Of a DNA stretch of 64,000 bases, positions 17,378-26,044 are shown in pieces. This DNA comes from an uncultured Mediterraneibacter sp. GTDB lineage: Bacteria > Bacillota > Clostridia > Lachnospirales > Lachnospiraceae. The first letter of the stretch is position 1. Every line of letters begins with the position of its first letter. The DNA lies in the NCBI RefSeq assembly GCF_944377805.1, contig NZ_CALWFZ010000004.1, forward strand, positions 81,161 through 145,160, written 5' to 3'. Under the pieces are notes generated by a model. The model saw only the letters and a list, made by a program, of their open reading frames with translations. It had not been told where the DNA came from and searched no databases. The position numbers and the translations under genes were made by a program.

Positions 17378-17719
17378 TTATTTAAAAGCTGTATCACTGT
17401 AAGCAATAATCAGATTCTGACCGGAATGTATTTCGTCAGAATCAAGCTGATTTATTTCTTTGAGGACCCGGACATATTCTGAAACTGAATCATAATCATC
17501 TGTCAGATTCTCTTCAGCGATCGCCCAGAGCGTATCGCCGGGACGGATCTCAATACTCGTATAATATGTATATGACGCGTCTGGATCCGGAGTATTCTCA
17601 TGGGCTGAAACTAAAAATACCCCAAAAGACAGACTGCATATCAATATTGCTGAAATCATTCCGAAAAACAAATTGCGTAATCTTTTTCCTGTGGATCTTC
17701 TGTTTCTTTTCTTTTTCAT
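17378..17719 (-). CDS. LysM-domain membrane protein, YneA-like SOS division inhibitor
   Basis: A 113-residue protein with a basic start, one membrane segment (about 18-38) and an extracytoplasmic LysM domain (about 54-107, IRPGDTLWAIAEENL to SGQNLIIAY). The architecture and the position divergent from lexA match YneA of Bacillus, which delays division during the SOS response. The shared intergenic region holds LexA-box-like sites, which supports SOS control. The function is inferred from layout and not from close sequence identity. Confidence 0.8.
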   Translation of the reverse strand: MKKKRNRRSTGKRLRNLFFGMISAILICSLSFGVFLVSAHENTPDPDASYTYYTSIEIRPGDTLWAIAEENLTDDYDSVSEYVRVLKEINQLDSDEIHSGQNLIIAYSDTAFK

Positions 17720-17795
17720 GATGAAATACCCCTCTCAATTATAAAATGGTCAGTTTTTTCAAAAGCATCAAATTGTATACAAGTATACTTAATAT

Positions 17796-17885
17796 CGAAC
17801 ATCTATTCACACGAACTTTTGTTCTATATTTAGCATTATATACCACGAACATTTGTTTGTCAATAAAAAATCGAACATATTTTCG
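17796..17885. promoter_or_regulatory. Cluster of four LexA-box-like operators
   Basis: Sites of the form CGAAC-N4-GTTYN lie at 17812-17825 (CGAACTTTTGTTCT) and 17846-17859 (CGAACATTTGTTTG). Weaker ones lie at 17796-17809 (CGAACATCTATTCA) and 17872-17885 (CGAACATATTTTCG). They sit between the divergent lysM and lexA genes, with a TATAAT at 17922 before lexA. Confidence 0.82.
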
Positions 17886-17953
17886 CAACAAGTGTTTGCT
17901 TTTTTCCTTTTGCTATGTTAGTATAATAAATATAATGAGTTTCGGAGGGAATT

Positions 17954-18571
17954 ATGTCTAAAGGAAAAATCAGTAAAAAGCAACAGGAAATACTTGAATA
18001 TATCAAGATGCAGATATTGCAGAGAGGGTTCCCCCCGTCGGTTCGTGAGATTTGTGAAGCTGTGGATCTGAAATCCACTTCGTCCGTCCACTCTCATCTT
18101 GAGACACTCGAGAAGAACGGTTTTATTAGAAGAGATCCCACAAAACCGAGGGCCATAGAGATTCTGGATGACAATTTCAATCTGACCAGACGTGAGATGG
18201 TCAATGTTCCTATTATAGGTCATGTAGCTGCCGGACAGCCTATTTTAGCACAGGAGAATATAGAGGACTACTTCCCTATTCCTGTGGAACATATGCCGAA
18301 CAAAGAGACATTTATGTTGAAAGTAAAAGGGGAAAGCATGATAAACGCCGGAATTCTTGACGGTGATATGGTGCTTGTTGAAGAAGGGAACACGGCCTCA
18401 AACGGTGATATGGTCGTAGCTATGATTGATGAGGGGGCAACTGTGAAGACTTTTTATAAAGAAGAAGGTGTATTCAGGCTCCAGCCGGAAAATGATTTTA
18501 TGGATCCGATTATTGTCCGGGAGGTTTCAATACTCGGTAAAGTAATTGGTGTGATCCGCCTGTTCAAATAA
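17954..18571 (+). CDS. lexA: LexA SOS repressor
   Basis: LexA represses DNA-damage genes and cleaves itself with help from RecA filaments. The winged-helix domain spans about 1-70 ([20 protein letters not shown]). The Ala-Gly cleavage site lies in HVAAGQPIL, the catalytic serine in [10 protein letters not shown] and the lysine in GATVKTFYK. Its 205 residues are typical. The ribosome binding site is GGAGGG. It is probably self-regulated through the boxes directly upstream. Confidence 0.97.
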   Translation: MSKGKISKKQQEILEYIKMQILQRGFPPSVREICEAVDLKSTSSVHSHLETLEKNGFIRRDPTKPRAIEILDDNFNLTRREMVNVPIIGHVAAGQPILAQENIEDYFPIPVEHMPNKETFMLKVKGESMINAGILDGDMVLVEEGNTASNGDMVVAMIDEGATVKTFYKEEGVFRLQPENDFMDPIIVREVSILGKVIGVIRLFK

Positions 18572-18600
18572 TTAAATCCCGGTATAATAAATGCTGTAAA

Positions 18601-18631
18601 AGGGAGACGCCAGCCGCGTCTCCCTATTTTT
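18601..18631. terminator. Bidirectional terminator between lexA and rsfS
   Basis: The perfect 10-base stem AGGGAGACGC/GCGTCTCCCT has a 5-base loop and is followed by ATTTTTC. The second arm overlaps the last codon of rsfS. Confidence 0.87.
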
Positions 18632-18983
18632 CTTCCAGCTCTTCGATGGTGATATTTTTTCCGTCTTTCCAGATCCGTTCCAGGTCATAAAACAGACGGT
18701 TTTCTTTATCAAACACATGGACGATAATATCTCCGAAGTCTAAGAGAACCCAGCTTGATCCGCCTCTGCCCTCACGCTGCTTTAGTTCATATCCGGATTT
18801 ATGCAGTTCATCTTCGACGTTATCGACCAGGGCGCTTACCTGACTGTCATTATTCCCGTTTGCAATGATAAAATAGTCGGCAAGTACAGAGATCCCGGTA
18901 ATATCGATGATTTGAATATCTTCTCCCTTTTTGTCACTCAGAGCCTGCCAGGCGATGCGCGCCATTTCTTTTGACTGATTCAT
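18624..18983 (-). CDS. rsfS: Ribosome silencing factor RsfS
   Basis: RsfS binds uL14 on the large subunit and blocks subunit joining during starvation. The 119-residue Iojap-family protein shows ADYFIIANGNNDSQVSALVD and WVLLDFGDIIVHVF. It is the last gene of the long rplU operon, following yqeK and nadD, an order that is common in Firmicutes. The ATG has a GGAGGAG ribosome binding site. Confidence 0.95.
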   Translation of the reverse strand: MNQSKEMARIAWQALSDKKGEDIQIIDITGISVLADYFIIANGNNDSQVSALVDNVEDELHKSGYELKQREGRGGSSWVLLDFGDIIVHVFDKENRLFYDLERIWKDGKNITIEELEEK

Positions 18984-19009
18984 TTTACTGCTCCTCCTTT
19001 ATTATCTAA

Positions 19010-19588
19010 TTATTCTGCTATTGATTTTTTATAATATTCACAGGTGCTTATTGTCATCGGATCTATTGATTTCCCACCATCTTTCAGGTATTGTACGGTT
19101 CTCTCTGCCGACAGATATACCGCCCTGTCTATGTTTCTGAAGACAATGCCCCGGATTTCATCAAGTCCGGGAATTGGTCTTCGGTTGGGCTCGATATAGT
19201 CGGCAATGTAAATGATCTTTTCCAGCATAGTCATACCGGGGCGTCCGGTCGTGTGATAGGTGATAGAATCAAGAATGGCCTGATTCTTAATTTTATATTC
19301 ATGCCTTGCAAGATAAGCGCCGAGTTTAGCGTGAACCAGCGCGGGCATCATAAGCTCTGAGGCCGTAAGTTCGATTCCGTAATTCTGACAGAGGGTGATC
19401 TGATCTTTTGCGGAACAGTATTTCCCACAGTCATGAAGAAGCCCGGCTGTAAGGGCGAGCTCCATGTCTTCTCCATAGCACATGGCAAGGGCGCCCGCTG
19501 TGTACATGACTCCGACCGTATGCTCAAACCGTTCTTTTTTCAGTTTTTCCGACAGCCTTTTTCGGATTTTTAATAACTCTTCTGTCAT
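19010..19588 (-). CDS. yqeK: YqeK family HD-domain hydrolase
   Basis: An HD-domain protein of the YqeK family, members of which hydrolyse diadenosine tetraphosphate symmetrically. Metal-binding residues are visible as an early histidine (RFEHTVGV), LLHDCGKYC near residue 53, ALVHAKLGA and later DYIEPNRRP. Its 192 residues are normal. The ATG overlaps the nadD stop as ATGA. Its place between nadD and rsfS is the usual one. Confidence 0.92.
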   Translation of the reverse strand: MTEELLKIRKRLSEKLKKERFEHTVGVMYTAGALAMCYGEDMELALTAGLLHDCGKYCSAKDQITLCQNYGIELTASELMMPALVHAKLGAYLARHEYKIKNQAILDSITYHTTGRPGMTMLEKIIYIADYIEPNRRPIPGLDEIRGIVFRNIDRAVYLSAERTVQYLKDGGKSIDPMTISTCEYYKKSIAE

Positions 19589-20208
19589 TGCTCTTCAGAT
19601 ACTCCTTTTCGGTAAAGACGATGTTCTTCGATGTATTCCGATACAGCGTCAGGTACCATATAACGGATGCTGAGGCCCTGTTCTGCCCTGCGCCTTATGG
19701 TAGTGGAGGATATTTCTACGAGCGGCGCCCGAAGAAGCCTGATATCCGCATTGTACTTTCCGATCAGATACCGGATTTGTTCTCTCATGCTTTTGGCGTC
19801 TTTATCATCTCTCATCGCCGCCAGAATGGTACAGCATGGAAAGATTGATTCATAATTCTTCCATCCCTCAATAGAGAACAGAGAATCTGCTCCCAGGATA
19901 AAATAAAACTGGTGCTCGGGATAGCGCTCCTTAAAGTCGGCCAGAGTGCTGTAAGTGTAAGAATGGGTTCGGGTAGTGGCCTCGTGAAGGCTGACTTTAA
20001 AATAAGAGATGTCGGACGTTGCCAGTTTTACCATCTCGATACGGTCCGCCAGAGAGATGCCGCTCTCATCGGTGATCTTGTGAGGCGGGTTGCCGTTAGG
20101 GAGAAACCATATCTCATCGAGAGAGTAATTCTCAAAGGCAAATTGTCCGAGCAGGAGGTGTCCGATATGGATTGGATCGAACGTACCGCCCATAATTCCT
20201 ATTTTCAT
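19585..20208 (-). CDS. nadD: Nicotinate-nucleotide adenylyltransferase
   Basis: NadD adenylates nicotinate mononucleotide to deamido-NAD in NAD synthesis. The nucleotidyltransferase motif GGTFDPIHIGH lies at the N-terminus and ISSTTIRRRAEQG near the C-terminus. A TTG at 20223 is in frame upstream, but AGGTGA six bases before 20208 makes that ATG the likely start (208 residues). The gene lies between yhbY and yqeK. Confidence 0.95.
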   Translation of the reverse strand: MKIGIMGGTFDPIHIGHLLLGQFAFENYSLDEIWFLPNGNPPHKITDESGISLADRIEMVKLATSDISYFKVSLHEATTRTHSYTYSTLADFKERYPEHQFYFILGADSLFSIEGWKNYESIFPCCTILAAMRDDKDAKSMREQIRYLIGKYNADIRLLRAPLVEISSTTIRRRAEQGLSIRYMVPDAVSEYIEEHRLYRKGVSEEQ

Positions 20209-20232
20209 AGTGTTCACCTGCAAATGTATGAT

Positions 20233-20526
20233 TTACAGAGGAAGAAAGATTTTCTTCTTATCATCCTTTCCCTCTTTGTATAATACGATCTTTTTGCCGA
20301 TTACCTGTACAATCTGTGAATGTGTGCGTTCCGCAATAATCTCAGCCAATTCTCTGGGATCATCCGCGCAGTTATTGAGCACGCTGATTTTTATCAGTTC
20401 GCGCGCGTCCAGCGCTTCAGAGATTGCCTGGGTAAGCCCGGGAGTCATGCTGGACTTCCCGATCTGAAAAACAGGTTCTGTTTTCATGGCAAGGCTTTTT
20501 AAATATGCTCTTTGTTTTGTTGTCAT
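20233..20526 (-). CDS. YhbY family RNA-binding protein
   Basis: A 97-residue CRM-domain protein associated with large ribosomal subunit assembly. Recognisable segments are YLKSLAMKTEPVFQIGKS, ISEALDARELIKI and VIGKKIVLY. It follows obgE, another ribosome assembly factor, in the rplU operon, with an 11-base gap and a GGAGAG ribosome binding site. Confidence 0.92.
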   Translation of the reverse strand: MTTKQRAYLKSLAMKTEPVFQIGKSSMTPGLTQAISEALDARELIKISVLNNCADDPRELAEIIAERTHSQIVQVIGKKIVLYKEGKDDKKKIFLPL

Positions 20527-20536
20527 CTGTTCTCTC

Positions 20537-21820
20537 CTATTTATAATAATCGAACTGCAGGCCGTACATTTTTACAGTGTCGCCTTCCTGGATGCCTTTT
20601 GCTTCAAGTTCGTCGAGAATTCCGGTCTCCTTCAGGAACTTCTGGAAAAACGCAAATCCTTTTTCCGAGTCCAGATTCGTATATCCGAGCATTTTCTCGA
20701 TCTTCGGACCTTCTACTACATACATTCCCTCGCTCAGTTCAACCGTATATGGAAGCTCCTCGTAGATCAGCTCATCTTCCGGGAAATACTCCTGTTCAAA
20801 TACTACGGGGGCCTGATCCATTGTCTCAAGCTGTGAACTCACATAGTAGAGCAGCTCAGAGACTCCTTTGCCTGTGGCGCCGGAGATCGGAAAAACCCGA
20901 ATTCCCTTCGGCTCAAACTCGGATTTCAGTCGTTCTACCGGATCTGAGTCCTCTCCGTAAATCAGATCTGTCTTATTGGCGGCGATCACCTGAGGACGTC
21001 TGGCAATATCAGCATTGTATGCCTCCAGTTCGCTGTTTATCTTATAGATGTCATCGATAGGATCTCTGCCCTCTGTGCCGGCAGCGTCCACCACATGGAT
21101 CATCAGCTTTGTGCGTTCGATGTGGCGGAGAAATTCATGTCCCAGACCGACGCCCTCAGAGGCCCCCTCAATGAGCCCGGGAATATCTGCCATGACAAAG
21201 CCTTTTGCACCGTCAAGATCGACTACTCCGAGATTTGGTGTCAGGGTAGTAAAATGATAGTTGGCGATCTTGGGAGCCGCGTTGGTCACCCGTGAAAGGA
21301 GGGTTGATTTTCCTACATTTGGAAATCCAATCAGCCCCACATCCGCGATGACTTTGAGCTCCAGATTTACCTCAAGTTCTCTGGCGGGCTGTCCGGGTTG
21401 GGCATATTTGGGAACCTGCATGGTGGAAGTTGCGAAGTGCTGATTTCCAAGTCCTCCTTTTCCGCCTTTTAATACGATCTGTCTTCGGTTATCGCCTGAC
21501 ATATCAGCAATTACCTTGCCCGATGTCGCTTCTTTTATGACAGTTCCCTCCGGAACATAAAGAATAAGGTCTTTTCCGTCCTTCCCGTGACATCTGCGCT
21601 TTCCTCCAGGTTCCCCGTCTCCGGCAGCGTATTTCCGTCGGTGGCGATAGTCGGAAAGCGTGTTGAGGCCTTCGTCAATCTCAAAAATCAGATCGCCTCC
21701 GCGTCCTCCGTCGCCGCCGTCCGGGCCTCCGTTTGGAACATACAGTTCTCTCCTGAAGCTGCAGTGTCCGTCGCCGCCTTTACCGGATCTGATATAGATT
21801 TTCGCTCTGTCTGCAAACAT
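20537..21820 (-). CDS. obgE: GTPase Obg
   Basis: Obg is an essential GTPase in 50S assembly and stress control. The glycine-rich Obg domain lies at 1-158 (DRAKIYIRSGKGGDGH and repeated GGDGG-type turns). The G domain carries GFPNVGKST, DIPGLIEG and NKTD, and a C-terminal OCT domain is present from about 345. AAAGGAG precedes the ATG at 21820, giving 427 residues; the longer frame to 21856 has no ribosome binding site. Confidence 0.97.
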   Translation of the reverse strand: MFADRAKIYIRSGKGGDGHCSFRRELYVPNGGPDGGDGGRGGDLIFEIDEGLNTLSDYRHRRKYAAGDGEPGGKRRCHGKDGKDLILYVPEGTVIKEATSGKVIADMSGDNRRQIVLKGGKGGLGNQHFATSTMQVPKYAQPGQPARELEVNLELKVIADVGLIGFPNVGKSTLLSRVTNAAPKIANYHFTTLTPNLGVVDLDGAKGFVMADIPGLIEGASEGVGLGHEFLRHIERTKLMIHVVDAAGTEGRDPIDDIYKINSELEAYNADIARRPQVIAANKTDLIYGEDSDPVERLKSEFEPKGIRVFPISGATGKGVSELLYYVSSQLETMDQAPVVFEQEYFPEDELIYEELPYTVELSEGMYVVEGPKIEKMLGYTNLDSEKGFAFFQKFLKETGILDELEAKGIQEGDTVKMYGLQFDYYK

Positions 21821-21891
21821 AAATACTCCTTTACCAATTACCACATAATGCTGCAAAAGCCCCAGACGACACTGCCTGGGGCTTAAACTGC

Positions 21892-22176
21892 TTACTCAGC
21901 TACCGGATAGATAGAAACCTGCTTCTTATCTCTTCCTTTTCTTTCATATCTTACGACACCGTCTACCAGGGCGAACAGAGTATCATCTCCGCCGCGTCCC
22001 ACATTCACGCCCGGGTGAATTTTTGTACCGCGCTGTCTGTAGAGGATGTTTCCGGCTTTTACAAACTGTCCGTCTGCTCTCTTAGCGCCCAGTCTCTTGG
22101 ACTCGGAATCACGTCCGTTCTTTGTAGAACCAACTCCCTTTTTATGAGCAAAAAACTGAAGATTCATTTTCATCAT
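21892..22176 (-). CDS. rpmA: Ribosomal protein bL27 with cleavable N-terminal extension
   Basis: bL27 lies near the peptidyl transferase centre. The protein starts MMKMNLQFF followed by AHKKG, which is the Firmicute extension removed by the Prp protease after the double phenylalanine. The rest ([18 protein letters not shown]) is standard, 94 residues in all. The AGGAGGTG ribosome binding site lies inside the end of prp, so the two are probably coupled. Confidence 0.97.
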   Translation of the reverse strand: MMKMNLQFFAHKKGVGSTKNGRDSESKRLGAKRADGQFVKAGNILYRQRGTKIHPGVNVGRGGDDTLFALVDGVVRYERKGRDKKQVSIYPVAE

Positions 22177-22181
22177 GGTTC

Positions 22182-22514
22182 TTACACCTCCTTGAAAATA
22201 ATGTCAATGTATGATTCGTATTCGCTGCTGTCTTCTATCTGTTCCAGACCAAGAATCATGGAATCCAGCAAAAGCGAGGCATCGTGTGAAGGTGTCTGGC
22301 TGAAGCGGAATTCAATCCTTCCATCTCCTTCATCTGAAATACAGCTCGTCCTGTCATCTGTAAAACGCTCAATCGAATTCACGGTATTAATTACGATTGA
22401 AGATACGGCCGCGCATACAATATCCTTTCCCGGATCATCGTAGCCAGCATGTCCTGACAGATCAAAGCCGACATATTCGTGCCTGCCGGTCTTATAAATA
22501 GTTACCTGAATCAT
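22182..22514 (-). CDS. prp: Ribosomal-processing cysteine protease Prp
   Basis: Prp removes the N-terminal extension of bL27, which is needed for a functional 50S subunit in Firmicutes. The catalytic histidine is in [13 protein letters not shown] and the cysteine in [11 protein letters not shown], as expected. The 110-residue gene is between rplU and rpmA, its usual site. The start codon lies nine bases after the rplU stop without a strong ribosome binding site, so expression is likely coupled. Confidence 0.94.
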   Translation of the reverse strand: MIQVTIYKTGRHEYVGFDLSGHAGYDDPGKDIVCAAVSSIVINTVNSIERFTDDRTSCISDEGDGRIEFRFSQTPSHDASLLLDSMILGLEQIEDSSEYESYIDIIFKEV

Positions 22515-22522
22515 ATGGACGC

Positions 22523-22831
22523 TCAGGCGTTGATCTTGTCGATCTTCACAGCTGTGTACTGCTGTCTGTGTCCATTTTTCTTATGGTAACCAGTTTTTCT
22601 CTTATACTTGTAAACGACAACTTTCTTTGCTTTTCCATCGCCGATTACAGAAGCTGTAACTGTTGCACCTTCAACAGTGGGGTTGCCAACGACCAGCTTA
22701 TCATTGTTTACTGCAAGCACCTGGTCGAATGTATAAGTTTCTCCAGCTTCAACACCAAGTTTTTCCACTTTAATGATATCGCCTTCGGCTACTTTGTACT
22801 GTTTACCACCTGTTGCTATAATCGCGTACAT
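22523..22831 (-). CDS. rplU: Ribosomal protein bL21
   Basis: bL21 is a 50S protein contacting 23S rRNA. The typical N-terminus [18 protein letters not shown] and the C-terminal [15 protein letters not shown] are present, 102 residues. The frame is open to 22861, but AGGAGGTGC directly before 22831 fixes the start. It is the first gene of an eight-gene ribosome assembly operon. Confidence 0.97.
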   Translation of the reverse strand: MYAIIATGGKQYKVAEGDIIKVEKLGVEAGETYTFDQVLAVNNDKLVVGNPTVEGATVTASVIGDGKAKKVVVYKYKRKTGYHKKNGHRQQYTAVKIDKINA

Positions 22832-22912
22832 ATAGCACCTCCTATTATCATTACTCGCCAATTACGGTGTCTGTCAAAACGTCAGAACTTCAAAACCTCA
22901 TTGTGCGGCATA
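22832..22912 (-). promoter_or_regulatory. Probable L21 leader in the rplU 5' untranslated region
   Basis: The roughly 80-base leader between promoter and rplU contains short complementary segments (for example TTCTG/CAGA around 22880) and lies where Firmicutes carry the autoregulatory L21 leader RNA. I could not fold it or match a covariance model, so this rests on position and general appearance. Confidence 0.45.
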
Positions 22913-22919
22913 CTATCGT

Positions 22920-22949
22920 AGTATATCATATCCAATTTTATGAAGTCAA
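22920..22949 (-). promoter_or_regulatory. Sigma-A type promoter of the rplU operon
   Basis: TTGACT (22944-22949) and TATACT (22920-22925) on the minus strand are 18 bases apart. The -35 box overlaps the stop codon of the preceding CBS gene. Confidence 0.7.
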
Positions 22950-23365
22950 TAGCTTTCCGGTAAATTCTTCAGCTTTTCATAGCAGTATTCAATAATACTC
23001 TTTCGCGTGACAATTCCGATAAATTTCCTCTGATCGTCAATAACCGGCACGAAATTCTGATCCATAGATTTTCTTATGAGATCTTCCATATCAGAGCCGA
23101 CAGAAACCGGCGCGTAATCCACCTTGCGGGGAAAATCCTGTATAAATATATTTTCCGCTTTTTTAAGATTCAAGTCTGTGTACTTCTTAATTCCCCAGAG
23201 CAGATCTCCCTCTGTGATTGTCCCGACATATTCTCCCGCTTTGTTAAGCATGGGGATACACGCATATTTGTGATACTCCATTGTCTCTAATACTTGTCTT
23301 AAAGTACTGTGGTCATAGACAAAAGCCACTTCACTTTTGGGTCTTAAAAAAAACAGGATATTCAT
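22946..23365 (-). CDS. CBS-domain pair protein
   Basis: A 139-residue protein made almost wholly of two CBS domains (about 8-65 and 78-135), which commonly bind adenosine nucleotides. The sequence VGTITEGDLLW and IGIVTRKSIIEYC mark the ends of each repeat. There is no attached catalytic domain, so it may act as a small sensor. It lies 20 bases behind lysC and is probably co-transcribed with it; whether it regulates aspartate kinase is speculation. Confidence 0.85.
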   Translation of the reverse strand: MNILFFLRPKSEVAFVYDHSTLRQVLETMEYHKYACIPMLNKAGEYVGTITEGDLLWGIKKYTDLNLKKAENIFIQDFPRKVDYAPVSVGSDMEDLIRKSMDQNFVPVIDDQRKFIGIVTRKSIIEYCYEKLKNLPESY

Positions 23366-23385
23366 TTGTAACTCTCCTCTCCGGC

Positions 23386-24705
23386 TTAGAGTTGTGTGAG
23401 TACAAAGATCTCATACAGCGCGCGGATCGCATTTTTGAAATCCTCATGTTTTACGCCGACAATGATGTTAAGCTCACTGGATCCCTGATCGATCATCTTC
23501 ACGTTAATATGTGCGTGGGCAAGAGCGGAAAAGATTCGCCCGGCGGTTCCTCTTGTGGATTTCATGCCCCGGCCTACAATAGCGATCAGCGCAAGGTCTG
23601 ATTCCAGTTCAATATGGTCCGGATGAACTGTCTTATTTATATCGGAAAGGATCTTCTGCTCCTTTTCCTCGAAGCTGTCTTTATTTACAAAGATAGACAT
23701 AGTATCGATACCGGAAGGCATATGCTCGATCGACACCCCGTTATCCTCAAAAACCTGGAGTACCTTCCGGCAGAAACCGATCTCGGAATTCATCATTGCC
23801 TTTTCTACTGTAATAGCGGCAAATCCATCTGTGCCGGCGATGCCGGTAATCGTATATTTCGGCTGTCTGCATGTGCTTTCTACGATCAGAGTGCCCTGGT
23901 CGGAGGGAATGTTTGTGTTTCTGATGTTAATCGGAATACCCGCTTTTCTTACAGGAAAGATCGCGTCTTCATGGAGTACGCTTGCCCCCATGTAGGAGAG
24001 CTCCCGGAGTTCTTTGTAGGTGATTGTCTCGATAGACTTTGGATGCTTTACGATCCGCGGGTCGGCGATCAGGAATCCGGATACATCCGTCCAGTTTTCA
24101 TAGAGATCCGCCTTTGCCGCAAGAGCGACAAGCGAACCTGTAATATCAGAACCTCCTCGTGAGAACGTAACTACTTCCCCGTTTTCTTTCGCGCCGTAGA
24201 ATCCGGGAATAACAGCCTTATCTGTCTCTTCCAGTGCTCCGGCGAGAAGTTCGTTAGTCTTCCCGTCGTCAAAACTGCCGTCCTCACGAAAGCGAACAAC
24301 ATCCGCGGCATCTATAAATTTGAATCCAAGATAGGCGGCCATGATCTTACCGTTTAAGAACTCGCCGCGGGAAGCAGCGTAATCTTCTCCCGCATGAGAG
24401 CTGAAGTCGCCGCGGATTGTCTCGAAATCATCAGCTAAAGAAAAATCTAATTCAAGACCGTCGATAATCTCCTGATAACGTTCTTGAATCGCTTCCAGCT
24501 GGCCGGAAAAATCCTCGCCGTTCACAGCGGCCTCATAGCAGGAATACAGCATATCGGTAACTTTAGTGTCGCTGCTGAAGCGCTTGCCGGGAGCCGACGG
24601 CACAACATAACGTCTTGCTTCATCTGATCTGATAATAGTTCCGACCTTTTTAAACTGATCTGCGTTAGCCAGAGAGCTTCCTCCGAACTTAACTACTTTT
24701 TTCAT
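23386..24705 (-). CDS. lysC: Aspartate kinase
   Basis: It phosphorylates aspartate in the first step toward lysine, threonine and methionine. KVVKFGGSSLANADQ at the N-terminus and FSRGGSDITGSLVA near residue 175 mark the kinase domain. Two ACT domains occupy about 300-439 (ITVEKAMMNSEIGFCRKV and ALIAIVGRGMKSTRGTAGR), so feedback inhibition is likely. It has its own promoter and a GGAGG ribosome binding site. No other aspartate-family gene is nearby. Confidence 0.95.
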   Translation of the reverse strand: MKKVVKFGGSSLANADQFKKVGTIIRSDEARRYVVPSAPGKRFSSDTKVTDMLYSCYEAAVNGEDFSGQLEAIQERYQEIIDGLELDFSLADDFETIRGDFSSHAGEDYAASRGEFLNGKIMAAYLGFKFIDAADVVRFREDGSFDDGKTNELLAGALEETDKAVIPGFYGAKENGEVVTFSRGGSDITGSLVALAAKADLYENWTDVSGFLIADPRIVKHPKSIETITYKELRELSYMGASVLHEDAIFPVRKAGIPINIRNTNIPSDQGTLIVESTCRQPKYTITGIAGTDGFAAITVEKAMMNSEIGFCRKVLQVFEDNGVSIEHMPSGIDTMSIFVNKDSFEEKEQKILSDINKTVHPDHIELESDLALIAIVGRGMKSTRGTAGRIFSALAHAHINVKMIDQGSSELNIIVGVKHEDFKNAIRALYEIFVLTQL

Positions 24706-24794
24706 TTCTTTTTTCCTCCAAAGTATGAAATCTTCTCTTAATTTTGTATGGGCACATTCTGTCGCATCCCGCTTTCGGGCATTTACGGTACAAT

Positions 24795-24823
24795 ATTATA
24801 GCTTCTGCCGGCAGACTTGTAAA
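24795..24823 (-). promoter_or_regulatory. Promoter of lysC with a palindrome in the spacer
   Basis: TTTACA (24818-24823) and TATAAT (24795-24800) on the minus strand are 17 bases apart. A perfect 12-base palindrome, TCTGCCGGCAGA (24804-24815), fills most of the spacer and could be an operator. Confidence 0.72.
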
Positions 24824-24847
24824 CGGTAAAATGATTTTTATGACTCA

Positions 24848-26044
24848 TTATATAACGCCCTCTTCCTCATAAAGCGGCCGTCTTGTTTTCCTGCGGGTCA
24901 CTTCTACCAATCCCAGGGCAGTCATATCCACAAGAGTGGACTGAATCGGATCTTTAGCAAGATGACATCTGAACTCGCGAAGCAAGAGCTCCGTATTTTC
25001 TTCCTGTTCCATATTGATGAAATCAACAATGATAATTCCAGAGAGATTGCGGAGCCGGATTTGCCTTGCTGCTTCTCTTGCTGCCTCCAGATTGACTTTA
25101 AGGGCTCCCTCCTCGCTTCCCGCTTTTGAGGAAGCTTTCCCAGAATTGACATCGATGACAGTCAGTGCTTCAGTGGGCTGGATGATCAGGTATCCTCCGG
25201 TTTTCAGCCAGGCCCGTTCCCTTAACGCTTTATCGAGAGCTGTCTGGGTGCTGTAAAGCTTGTCAAGCGGAAATTCGTGATTGTCATACAGTTCGAGCAG
25301 ATCCGTCTTTTCAGGCAGTTCGGATTGAAAAAACAGATGTATACGAGTATACAATTCACGATCGCCAATGACGATCGACTCCATTCCATCCATGTATACA
25401 TTTTTCAGGTCAGAGATATAGGGCGGCGGTGCAGATTTCAGACAGGTAAAACATACTCTTGTCTGAGCATTTTTTCTGAGGCGTTCATACTCGTCCCTGA
25501 GGGAGAGAATCTCCTTTAATACTTCTGAAAACGGAGCGTTCTTTGCGTTTGTCCGGACAATCAGGCCGAAATCTTCATTGCGGTATGAATTCAGCTTTTC
25601 TTTAAATTCGTCACGCACTGCCCTGGGCAGTTTGGATGAAACGCCGATTCGGGTGTTGCCGTGAGTCAGAACGGCGTATCGTCCGGTAAAGCTTACATTT
25701 GAGGTGACTGTAGGAACTTTTGTTTTTGCCGCCTCTTTACTGATCTGCACAACTAGCTCATCCCCAATACAGAGAAGCTTTTTCCCGGATTTTCGGGTAA
25801 AGATGGCGTGGCTTGCGTCTTTCATATCAAAATAGCAGCTGATTCCCTTTTCAATTTCAATAAAGGCGGCTCCTATATTTGGAACAATGTTCTGTACTTT
25901 TCCGATATATATGTCTCCCAGACGGTACCTGCCCGAGCTGCCGCCGTCCTCCGGGGTACTGTGGATTTCCGCGATCTCGCCGTCCTCCATGAAAAATGTC
26001 CGGATTCTTCCGTCTCTCTTTTCAATCAGGATCTTTCGTTTCAA
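24848..26044 (-). CDS. Ribonuclease G/E family protein
   Basis: A 398-residue RNase E/G-type endoribonuclease. An S1 RNA-binding domain lies at about 35-115 (YIGKVQNIVPNIGAAFIEI), and the DNase I-like catalytic part contains LTVIDVNSGK with the metal aspartate and IIVDFINME. Sequence related to the zinc-link is not obvious at the C-terminus. The start is a TTG overlapping the stop of the upstream gene, with AAAGGAG nine bases before. It commonly follows the TIGR03960/TIGR03936 pair in Clostridia, as here. Confidence 0.88.
   Translation of the reverse strand: MKRKILIEKRDGRIRTFFMEDGEIAEIHSTPEDGGSSGRYRLGDIYIGKVQNIVPNIGAAFIEIEKGISCYFDMKDASHAIFTRKSGKKLLCIGDELVVQISKEAAKTKVPTVTSNVSFTGRYAVLTHGNTRIGVSSKLPRAVRDEFKEKLNSYRNEDFGLIVRTNAKNAPFSEVLKEILSLRDEYERLRKNAQTRVCFTCLKSAPPPYISDLKNVYMDGMESIVIGDRELYTRIHLFFQSELPEKTDLLELYDNHEFPLDKLYSTQTALDKALRERAWLKTGGYLIIQPTEALTVIDVNSGKASSKAGSEEGALKVNLEAAREAARQIRLRNLSGIIIVDFINMEQEENTELLLREFRCHLAKDPIQSTLVDMTALGLVEVTRRKTRRPLYEEEGVI

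Noticed and set aside
24706-24847. Lysine riboswitch upstream of lysC
   Set aside because: The leader after the promoter is under 90 bases and no L-box elements are seen.
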